Positions 49,101 to 61,100 of a DNA stretch of 64,000 bases are shown here, one piece after another; within the stretch, counting starts at the first letter, position 1; every line of letters starts with the position of its first letter. Under the pieces are notes generated by a model. The model did not search any database, was not told where the DNA came from, and saw only the letters and a list, made by a program, of their open reading frames with translations. Source of the DNA: Ascaris suum. Its lineage: Eukaryota; Nematoda; Chromadorea; Rhabditida; Ascarididae. Location of the stretch: contig CM024191.1 in assembly GCA_013433145.1 (NCBI GenBank), positions 6,464,501 through 6,528,500 on the forward strand, in the 5' to 3' direction. A program made the position numbers and the translations under genes.

Positions 49101-52100
49101 CAAATCCATCTCCCTATATTATACTTCTAAGCATTTCATTAATCATTGCGAGGATTCCTAACGTTTGAGAAATCTTCACTGAAGGTGGACGGCAATGCTT
49201 TACAGGGAAATGAAGGAGCTCTTGACCTCTTGTAAAAGAACCACATACTGCAATAACAGCAAATGAGGTCATAGTACAGCATAAAAACGAGAAGAAATTA
49301 AGGAGTCGAAAAGAGTTCGAAAAGTGAGCAGGAAAAGGAAGTATGATGATGAAAAATTTGCGATATATTTGAAATGAGCAGTGAATGAAAGTTGAAGTGG
49401 CAGCGCGAAGTTGAGCGCATAGAGGAAAAATCTCACGGATGAGCCCTGAACGAGGTACGAGAATAAAGAAGATTGTGACGCCCTCAAAAGCAACTCTTTA
49501 CGAGTAACACTTGAACGACACTTGATGACACACCAATAACATCGATCCAGAAATGAAACTCCTCCCAAGCCGCTGACTGCTTACAGTCGCTTTCTGCGAC
49601 AACTTTTCTCGATCATTTTTGCAGGTCTCTTCGCTGATGCCAACCGTGTGATAAAATAAGCAGAAAATGAACATGCTTAACAAACATTATAAAAGATAAC
49701 TGCGCCAAAAGTATGATGAAAGTTTATGATCACTTACTATCGAAATAAAGAGGGAAAAAATTCGGCAAATTTCATCGGCAATTCAGACTCAAGCCTCTTA
49801 TGCATGCGGATAACTTCAAATTTTGCAGCATTTTTAAATACATTCTTTTTGTTTATTAATTTACATTCTAGATACTTCCATTAGTAACACTTCTTGCTTA
49901 GTAATCCAGTCTGGAATTTTTTTTTTTTTTTTAATTCTCATTGCGCCATCAAGGCAAATTGTGCCCGCTCTCCTCGTTTTCGCTCCACCACCCGTCCGCA
50001 GATCTTAGATACTAAGATCCCATTCGCAGCAAGATGACACAGCGTGTTGTAGTGTGCGCGACATTTGTTCGATAATTCAGTCCTTACTCAAAGACATGAA
50101 AAAAAATGTACAAACGAAACAAATTTTTCGGGTACACCTGCCCAGCGGTTTCCTCTCCGTTCCTCGCGTTTCCTGCCTCCCAGTTTTGGAGGTAATAGGG
50201 CTTTTTAAGAAGCACTGAGCGGGGAACTACGCAGTTTGCTATCGTTTCTGTATGTGACAAATACTGGCTTTAGTTGTCTGCAGGCTCTGTTTAGTGCGTC
50301 TAAAAGAATTTGCAAAAAAAAAAAGAACCAATTAACTTGCCCCTTCTCAACTCGGAAACTTCTTTACTAAAGAAGGCTAAAAAAAAGTTAGACACTATGA
50401 TGAAATCGTTATCTTCTACCTTTGAAAATCCGCACGAAGAAAAATATTCAGCGATTAGCCAATACAGCAGTTTGATAGAAATTACATCTCTTATTAAAAC
50501 GTTGGTATACTATAAATTCAACAAATAAATATGGAAAAAAAAGCAAGAAAAGAAGAAATTTTCACTAATTTCTTTGGGCAGCGCAGCTTGTTGAGCAGCT
50601 TAGATGCTTTCTTCGTGCAACTGAAATTATCTCTGAAGGACCTTCGCGAGTTCCCCTCAAATCCGAAGGCTGATTTCGGTAATGGGAAACCAACAAGCTA
50701 CTATCCACTTCTTAAAGAAAGATAAAAGAACAAGCTGGTCTGATAAGCCAATCTCACATGACAGAAAGATAAACGAACAAGCCGATCTGATAAGCCAATC
50801 TCATACTGTTCCACAGATCCTATATACGGAACATCGCCTGTACAGTTTCTCTTGCATAGCAAATTAAGGATTAGGTCAAGTAAACAGAAAAGATACGCAG
50901 ACGTAAAAGACATGTGGAACATTCTGCCCTCAAGAGTTCAACGTCACGAACAAAATTCTAAGCGCTTTTAAAATATATGGTAGTTTGAACATGTGAGAAA
51001 GATATCTGGTGCCCATAATCGAATATATGAAGACAATGAGCACGAAATCAATCCAAGTGAGTGCGCGATCGAACAAAGCAAATTGGATCCAACCTGAGCC
51101 GCTCCATTAGGATTCAAATGTACAGGAAGTCCATGAGAAATATGAAACAGCTAAGAAAACTGTCAGTGCCAAAAACATCTTTGTTTTTGAAAAAAAAAAA
51201 AATTTCATGACCAGCATGTGTTAAGAAGGTGCGCAAGTGGGCGCAACAACAGCGGCTTCTTGGCTATATGCAGCTGGAATACGCGCAAGGCTAGGCGAGC
51301 CTCGCCTGGGCTGTGATGCTCACGAGTGCCGACGCTCGATCGATTCGAGCCGAATTCAGAAAGCAGTCTAAATTGAGAGTGCAACGTACACGGTAATGTT
51401 CAAGGCGCCTAAAGATTTGGAAAATGAGTACGGCACTCACTGAGTCGTTAATCGGAACGCTTCTTCCAACACACAGAAAACGACAACTAAAAGTCGTTAT
51501 TACTGAAAGTATGAATGTGTGCTTAAAGATAAAAACGAATCGCTTAGAATCGTTTCTGTGCAAATAATAAAATATAGAAGTCGTGCGATTATAGTATTAA
51601 AGTCTAACCTTACAGTTGAATCGTGTAGCTATCTGGAAATTTGCTACGGTGGATTGCAAACCTCTGAATAATGAAAGTCCACGTGAACAACACATTGCCA
51701 AGAGGCAAGACCATGTCTTATTCATTTTTCAACCATTCCTAGATTTTAATTAGAGCATCTCTCCCATATCTTATCCGTCTTATTTTACATATTTATCATT
51801 TTATAGAATAAATTCTATTCATGTGAATGGATGAACTTGCAAAATGACGGAATCGACTTTACAGCGAGAAAGGTTTATCATGGTTAACTTTGGGCATTTA
51901 TCCTTGCCTGGTTACGTTCTAATCGGAAATAAGTGGTATTCTGCGCAACCTGAGATTCTTGAAAAGTAACTCAATGCTTACACAAGGTGATTTTCTATGA
52001 ACGCTAGCAAACGGAAATCTGGAAATGGTGATATGCAGACTTTTGCGGATAGCTGTCGCATTTTTTGGTTTATCTTGTAGGATCAAATTTTACGACCATC

Positions 52101-55100
52101 GCTAACTCATGACAAAAATTGTAACGCTCATAAATTTTCAACAACCTTTCAAAGGTGGCGGTTCCTTGTGGACTTGTAAAAGAAGGCAGTTCTCTAGTTG
52201 CATCACTGACCAAAATTCACGCACGTTACTATAACGCAACAAAAGCTGCTAAGCTCTAAATAAAATTGGCAACATCCCAAAAGTGAGGGCTGTTGTTTGA
52301 TCTTGAGAGCATTTCCTAACTCATCCGCTGTTACAGCATTCCACGAAAAAGCATTGAATTTTAGCAAAATTAATGCAAATTTTGCGGCAAAATCCCAAAT
52401 TTAATGTCCTGAGGGCAACGTTACGAGGAAACTATTAAGTTTCTGGCTTCATTAGAAAATAATTAAATTCGGCTTCAATATCGTGAAATGAGAACAAAGG
52501 TTCACTTCTTGACTTCACGAGGTGAATATGAAATGTGAGATAGTAGGATAAATTTGCGTACGCATTCAACTTTATTTTAATAGTTGAGCAAAATGTTTAA
52601 ATAAGTTTACTCGTCACCTTCAACAGGTAATGAGACGTTTTCTAAGTACGAGAATTACGTCTATAGTAAAAAGTTGTGGTGTTAAAAGGCGACTAATGGA
52701 AATTAAAGCTATCTGAGGAACTGACTGCTGAGGGAAGCCTTCTAAAGAAGCTACCGTCTACCTTCAGCGTATTGTTCTGCGAGGATTCTTCGACCGTGGG
52801 AGGATTTAGAGCCATGAGCTTCAAAATGTCGACCGGGAATTCCTGAGTCAGAAAACGATGGGTTTAAGGTATGGGAAGAGGTTGTTTTCAGAAATTGGTT
52901 CTAAAATTTATTTGTTTGATTTCTCTATTTTAACGTCCCGACGTGGGAAAGCATATAAAAGTATGCGAGCATGAACAAGAGAACGAAGTCGTTCGCAAAG
53001 CCAGAAATTAGTCAAGTAGACATCTAGTAATTAGCAGCAGCAGTAGTTCGTAGATCGGAACGATTTCAGCGATAAGTAAGCAACGATTGGAAAGCATTTT
53101 CGAATGCACCTAGGCACTCACACTGTAAATTTCATCGAAACCAATACGATGCATCTCGAACTCAAACAAGCAAAGAAATGGAGAGACAAAGCCAACGTAA
53201 AGTGTGATCACTCATCAAGAAAGGAACATTTGAAAATTGCATGAACTACTCCGCATAAATTACTAGAACGTTTTGCAGTTCATTGCTGATGAATACTGCT
53301 GATGATGACCGTGGCATGCGCAAAAATGTGCGGGAAAATTAAAAGCGACGAACTTTTCCTCTCTCTCCTTCAAAAATTATAAAAGTACAATTCTCATTTA
53401 TTAATTTCCGCAATAACGCTTCAAACAATTCTCGGGAACTAAGTGAGCATAGAGTGGTAAATGGTATGTTCATCTATGCACATCCACACATACACAGACA
53501 CCATCGACGACGATTGTGACAAACGTTACGTTCGCGTAAAAAACAACGATATCATTGGTACGACTGACTCTAATATTTTCTCGAACAACCCGAATTGCAA
53601 CGATCACAGAAGGCAGTGGGAAATCGTAAAACATCGGTTCTCAGCGGCTGCTATCATTACTGTCACTAGCGACCGCTGAAGGTCAAACTGAGAACATTCG
53701 CGCGTACACGGTTACATTCACTGGCTCACTCGAGTTTGTTGAGCGATCGCTTCGGCACATCGGAAATAAATATCCCAACGAGTTTATACAGAAAGCCAAC
53801 GTTATCGACTTATTTCTTTCAAGTAAAGAGAAAATCGCGTCAAGGGAGCTAGCAAAATGCGCTTCTTGCGCTTTTTTCATACTCATATTTGCATGAAACA
53901 TTATGGCGGCATCAAGTATATCTATATGATAGTTACGGCTCGAAAAACTACTCGAAAGCAGAGTTAAAATACGCTATGAAATATGCTTTTGCTGAATAAT
54001 ACGTTCCAAAGGGTTGCTAGCTGCAAAAATTCTCAACAAAACTTTCCGTATCTGTTATAGCCGATCGATGGAGAGTGACGATTTTACATTCAAACATCAT
54101 GGTGCAATTGAGCATTATCGTCTCAATGATTGCCAAAAGAAATAAAAAAAACCTCAATGAAACAGCAAGAAATTCTCTCGTCGAAACAGCGAGCACTAGT
54201 ATTGAAAAGTGCCGTTTTGTTAGGTAACTTCAACACTGAGTCAGCCTCACACGAAAACGTGCGCAAACAAAGTGAGCGGTAGATAAAAAAAACCACTACG
54301 AACGTGTCACTAATCGACCAGAGCAATCGCTTTGAGTAACGCTTTGTACTTGCGAAGTACAAAGCCTACACTTTGTGATGCGGAATGGTAATTGGGAAGT
54401 GATTTCTATGCTGTAACACATTCAAAATGCTTCCTAAACTAATGCTTACCTTCTGCATATATCTATTTGGCGGCTTTTCATTTCTTTATTATTAAACTCA
54501 AAATAGCGCATTCAAGCGAAAAATATTCCATTTGACATAATGAAGCACAACAAATATGTCATATTATAGCATTTTTGTATCTTTCACTCGTTTACTGTCC
54601 AAGAAGATGCATTCGAAATCGATCGCATATATATACATATAATGTATGCAATTAGCGACCTCCTAAGTTATATTGTGGCAGTCGATTTGCATTTTCAAAT
54701 ATTCACCACTTGCGTCCACTCTATTTACTATAGAGTAGCCTATAAGTGATCGGCGACAAACTAACTATGAAGTATAGACTTCATTATGTGAAAGTGAACT
54801 AATTTTCCGGTATGAAAAATGATAAGCAAAGGGCCAGCACGTACCGATTTCGCATTTGAGGACGCTTCGATGTGTCCATCGGCCGCATAGCGCAAGTCCC
54901 ACAAATCGGCGGGCACAACTGTCTTCAAACACTCTACTTTGACAGTAATTTACTTCAATACTTCTATCTTGTTTTTGCTTCAATAAAAATCTCACACAAA
55001 ATTCAGATATCCCTTGTTATAACCATACGAGAGAATGCTAATTGTTGTTCACTTCCATAGTTCTCTTCAAAGTTGAGCAATATGCTAACTAAGAATGCCT

Positions 55101-58100
55101 CACTTCTATCAATGCCTTCATAGTCTCATTCGTATCATAAAATGCTTTAATTTGAGTTTAAAAAAAAAAAGAAGCTCAATGTTTTTGATGGAATCTCTTT
55201 AACTGCTGCATTCTTTACGAAGAATCTATTTAGTGCGCTAGTTTCTCATTACTTCAAAAATGTTACATTGAAATCGTTGTGAGATGCAATCCAAGAGATA
55301 TTTAAGTGCGCCCCAAAATATATTTCAACTCTACCAACGCATAGAGTTAACGCTTAAAAAATAATTCTAATTCGTTGTACTTATAAACGATATACATTTA
55401 TTCATAATAAAATAAACATGCAATATTACATCGAAGCATCGCGGAAAAAATTTCTGAATTACTCATATTTACTCATATTAATTCCGAGTATTAATTCCGA
55501 GTAAATTTTAGATAAAATGTAAATTAAATTAATCGCAAAGAAACTCCAACTTAAAAGTATTGAAAATGAACTTACCGCCCCATCGATGTGACATTGCCAA
55601 ATGTGAAACAACAAAATGAAACTCTTGTCACGTTGAGTGAAAGATGTGAAGAAATATTTCTCCGCATCGCACGTTTCGATCTATAATGAAAGACCACTTT
55701 TTCTATGATACTCTCGTGAACACAACAATAGGTCGCGTCAGCTCAGCACTGAACACATTCTTATATGGGCTGCAGCAACTCTCACCGCCACTCAACTGAA
55801 ATGCGCATGCAACGAGTTCCACTTCGGAAGTGTTTCAATCCTTTGAAAACTGATGGATTTTGAATTATTCATAACCAGAACTAACGTGTTCAGTATTCCC
55901 TAACGGGTATATCCTTAGTCACTAGTGGTGCCTACTCAAGTATCTATGGATTTGTGGATTTGTTAGTAAAGATGTAAAAAAAAGTAATTACATCCAGAAA
56001 GTAGAATATGCGCTTGTAAATAGCACACGGTTTCGATATGCTCATGAAATATAACTAGACTGCGAGCCGACTAAAGATATTTCTCGGCAGATCGAGATTA
56101 AGTGAATGCTCATCAGTCGTGCATCATTTGCTGTCATTTATTTGTTCAGTCGCCAATGTGAGATAACTAATCGCTTTCTGTTAGCGCCTTTATGGAATAA
56201 CTTCTGATTGCAGCGCTCACTGCAAAATAAAGAAGCACGCCATGGAAAAACACGTATTTGTAGCGATAACATCATGCATGAATTAAATTCGTGGGCATGT
56301 CTATCCTCTATCCAGTACATTCATCTTGCAGCCAGGAAGCCTAAAATAACGTAATTTAGTAGGTGTAAAGTGGTTCAGTAGGTAAAACCTGAGTAACTTT
56401 TTCGTGTACGATCTAGGGCGATCCCCCCAAGTCCACTTTCGCTCCAACTGATGAAGCTTTAGAAAACTCGAGCTCGAGTACTGCACTTTTTACTCGTACA
56501 GTCCTTTGCTGCCCTCTTTATGAACTCAGTTTAATAGGAACAAATTTTTAGCCTAACATGTCATCACTAGAAGTTATTATCTCTTCTTCGTCTTGCTCCT
56601 CCCCCCCCCCCCCCCTTCCCATTACGTTAAAATTAGCACAGCGCACGTAATTTTTGAAAGTTTATCTTCGCATTTCGATGAGAACTGATTCAATAAAAGA
56701 ACTTGAAGAACGCATAAAGGTGATGGGAGTATTCTCTCACTTTGTTATAACGAAAGAAATTTATGGAGTCCTCGTTACTAAATCATTTCTGCAAGATTGT
56801 GAGCAAAACAATTGCGTTCATTGCAGCCACCTCTTCAGACCGTCTCATCTTCGTCATCACAATCGAACTAAGAAACTCAGACAGTTCATCAAAAACCTTC
56901 TTTGTGCACTTTCGTCTAAGTGTTCACTGCGACCATACATCGAATGACCTATGCAACTCACAAGTACAGCATTCGGCAAAACTTTCGCGGTTTTCTCCTT
57001 CGTTATTCTTGTTATTTTCGAAAATGGAATAATGAAACGGATTTCCCATTTGAGAGACTTCGAGTAGAAAGCCACATTTCGCTGTGATATATACAAATGC
57101 CCTTGTGAGAGTACTTCGCTTCGAAGCGCGCAAGAATATGCTGAAAACGGTATAATAAATCGAATGATTAACGTGAATCGAATTTAAGGTCCACCTCTCT
57201 CTCCCTCTCTCTCTCTCATCCTCAAAGCGCAGCGAGTTGAAGCGATACAGCTATTCAGGAGAGAACGTAGTTCATTTGATGCTATCTTCAGCAGCACAAT
57301 ATACCCTGCTCATTTCTGCTTCAGAGGGATATAGAACAAATTTTGCTGTAGTTCCGTAAGCAAACAGAGGGCGATAATGTATTGCTGGTCTCATTCCCCC
57401 CCTTGCTTTTTTGCTGAAATAAACGAAACCCAAATGGAATACAGGAACCCGGACGGCATGGGAGGCTACAATTTCAGCGAAGAAGCTATTTTGAAGTGTT
57501 ATTATTGTCATTCTACGACAATGAGGAAGATGTTTACTTCCACCTCAATCATAGCCATTATTTTTGATAAAACGGCATTGCTTGGGCTTTGCAGCTGCCT
57601 GCTGCTCTCCAAGAATTTCTAACTGCAGCTGGACTCTCATACGTATAAAGTGGTCATTTGTGGCACCACATTGCTTAAAAGACATCGTTTAAATATAAAA
57701 GAAACAACACATTTTGCAGTGGAAACTTCGTCAGAGGCGCGTAATGCCACAGTGATCGAAAATAGCTGAATTTTTCTAAAATAGGAATGAATCATTGAAA
57801 ATGCTTGATAAAAATATTTGGTAAAGAATATAATGCGTAATAAAAACACTCAGAAGACGTATAAAGTCTGCACTCGTTGGTGGATCTATTATCTGCGAGA
57901 AATAGCACACAAACCACATCAAGTTGTCCAGCAAGCCCATCATATAGAAATTAAAGCACGAGTTATGCGCAAAATTTTGCATTTTCTCTTCTCCTTTTCC
58001 TCCTCTCCCCTTCCAATGTGAGAACATGCGAGTTTTTAGCCTTTATAGCAATTATTTCATCGCGCCACAAGCTTATTGCCTGTGTTGTAATCCTCAGCAG

Positions 58101-61100
58101 CAGTAAGACTTAACGAGTGCAAATGCGCACCCGAAGTGGCACTTGGAATTGAATTCTAGAAGCATCTTAAGAAAAAATTGGACTCATATAGTGAAAAACG
58201 AATAGCAACGACATATCAACCCATCGTAATAGATGATTGTGGAATCCGGCCTACTGCAAAAAAACTTTAGTAGTTGCACACAAATACCAACCTGTGCAGT
58301 ATAGCACATTGAAATTTTGGAAAGGCAGAAACGTAATGCAAGGGGGGGGGGGGGATAATTTTGGCAGTGCAGAGGGGAATCACAGAATGGTGAGTTGATC
58401 TCAAAGTGTGGCCATAATGCGACATTGAATGTTTTAGAAAACATTAGCGATTACTTTCTAGGTTGCTAACAAATGAGCCTAAACGATCCTAACATTACTG
58501 CGGCGACTTTTCAATGAGGCACAACTATATTTCACTAAAAAGCGCTTACCAGCGATTAGTTCATCCGCTTCACCAATAATTTTCCCAAAAAGCTGTTGAA
58601 AGCGATCGAATCGCTTATCAATTGGTCGTACCACCAACTGCAAGAGAACACTCCTTTTAAAACCTTTCTTTCGCTTCTAAATTTTTGTTTCTTCTTCCTC
58701 TCATGTTTCATTCTTTCTATTTAAGGCAACGTTGAGAGATTTATCACGACGTAAAAATTTATTAACAAAAATATGGAGTTTGGCTCGACAAATGAATCGG
58801 CTGATACAAAATTTCGCGCTTTAAACTCGTATTGTACGTATTTGAACTTTTCTATGCTGTATTATACTTTAACAAGAATAAATAAATAAATGAAACGTGA
58901 AACAATGTAAAAAAAAAAAAAGTGGACCATCGTATTTCGTATCTGAATTGTGTTTATGGCTATATGGTATCGATATTGGAAGAAAACAGTCCTAATTTAA
59001 AAAAGACGAAACGTTTTACGAAAATAGCAAACATTTTTCACTGGTCTGTCGTTTCTCGTCGTTTCTAGCTCAGGAAGCTGTTTCTCTCGTTTTCGAGGCG
59101 GAAGGCTCTCCCCCCATTTGTCATCGCTGTAATAAATTGTTTTCTTAACTTTTTCTCGCATTAAATCTAGGTCCCCATTGTTCAATTCACATTTGAACTG
59201 ATAGACACTCCGGCATCTTAATTTCCCCCTTCAAACATCAATGCACCTCTCTACTGTAACTAACCTTTGAACATGTACTATGTTGCTGAAAAAAAAAACC
59301 TTCGAAGTAATCGTTCAGTGGGCAATAACCTCGTAAAAATAGAAGTAAATTATATCTTCAAGTTTTGTAATAAAAGTAGTTTTGTTTTAAAAAATTCAAA
59401 ATCTACTCTTTCTCTTTCGATAGAGTCTCTGAAGCGGCCAATGAGGCTTCACTTCAGGCAGAGAGCCTTAAAGAAGGCAGCTAGCTAAAGAACTGGTGAG
59501 GGGAATATTCCACTTTGTCAGCCTTCCACTGTGTCGGTAATCGTTCCAGGTCAAAAGGTTTTAAGCGTAAAAATGTAAGTATTTTCCCAGATCACTGAGA
59601 TGCTTCATTAGCCGAAGCTTTCGAATATGCCGCATTTAAGACATAATAGTCTTGGGCTGCTTAAATGCTCATGGAAAAAAATTAGGCTAATGTAACATCC
59701 GATTTGTCGGCCCAGTAGACGCTGAAAGAGTTGACCTAGCCTCAGAAAAAGTTTCGCTTATAGCAATTTTCAAAGAGGAACAATGCCGTTTTTGGCCATT
59801 CCCTGCTTAGTTATCTTTAACAGACACAAAATGAACCTCGAATCGTTCAATGTAAAGGAAATTACACTACGCATTTTTATGTGGCAAACAACACATTTTC
59901 TACCTATGAGGAGTCATTTCGAGAGCTTTGTATAATCACATTTACAGGAAAGAAAAAAAGAAAGACTAACAGAAAAACTGAACTTCGGAGGACGTAAATT
60001 TACGAATTTTAATTTGTGTGTTCAAACTGTTCAAAGAAAACGAGAACCGATAAAGGAAGTAAAAGATGTGGAAATTTTTCAAAACATTTCTACCGATTTT
60101 GCGAATTAAGTAAAACTATTGATATTCTCCACTATTCACAGGTAATTCACACCATAACGAACCCCATTAAGCTTGAGGGTATAATTTTTACTTGAATGCA
60201 TTTGACGTACGCCTTCAAACAACTTCTCAATTGTTGTGCAATTTCGAAATATACTTTGAACTCATTGATGATACTTTATATCTTTCATGAAATAAGTGGC
60301 GCAATGCTTTAAAGAGCCCCTTAAATGCCGACTTATTCATTGAAGCCAAAAATGAGCGCATTTCTTCGAAATAGTTCACATCGTGTTAGCGAATATGAAA
60401 ATATACCTGCGTGCTTTGCGTATAAATATTCTTCGAAACAACGTTTTCACAGTGTTTCGTGTGACTCCGGATCGAGCAGAGCGATGTTTATGCAACGCTT
60501 CATTTAGCAACGCCACAAATTCATCCGACAATGGTGCGTTGATGCTCTTCTTCGATAAAGTGAAGCGGATTTGTGTAGGCAGATATAGCGGTAGGCAACT
60601 CGTTGACAGAGCGTTCCGCCTACGCCTGAATCTTCCTGGATAACATGTTACATGGTCCGGGAATGTACAGGATGCGGAACGTGGAATGCGTAATTCAACA
60701 TGACCACCACTGTATGGGATCGCATCGAGAAGATCATCGAAGTTGCAAGATGATGGCACATTGACTCTAGCCTCGGTTGAACACTGTCGTTTAAAGATTT
60801 TTTTCGGACGAGAGATTTCAGAGGTGTTACTGAATGACTTCGACTTGGGCCTCATTTCAGTTAGTGGTTCCTCGAATTCGGTGATAGTCGGGGGGCATTT
60901 GAGCAAATGCGAGCTTCCTTCTTCATCGTCTTCAACAGCTCTACGTATCGGTAAAAGAATTCGCTTCAAAAACGGCTTCTTTTGTATTAGTTTCTCTGCG
61001 TTCTTCCGCCCACCAATACCGGTAGTATTATCCGTCCCATCGGACCGAACTGAAATATTGGCCGAACGAGTGGACGCCGAACGACGAATTTTGCTGACAA

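Larger units (their letters stand above)
46243..52761 (-). other. Large intron in the GRAM-VASt linker (6.5 kb)
   Basis: Contains several splice-bounded but phase-incompatible open pieces on the minus strand (near 51500-51290 and 48123-48068), two AT-rich plus-strand ORFs at 50310-50725, a 47-bp tandem duplication and a C-rich tract. No gene is supported. Confidence 0.55.

Noticed and set aside
51290..51507. Minus-strand splice-bounded frames (RLEHYRVRCTLNLD and ITTFSCRFLCVG)
   Set aside because: Good AG and GTGAG sites, but they need incoming phase 1 or 2 while the preceding exon ends in phase 0. No connecting exon was found.
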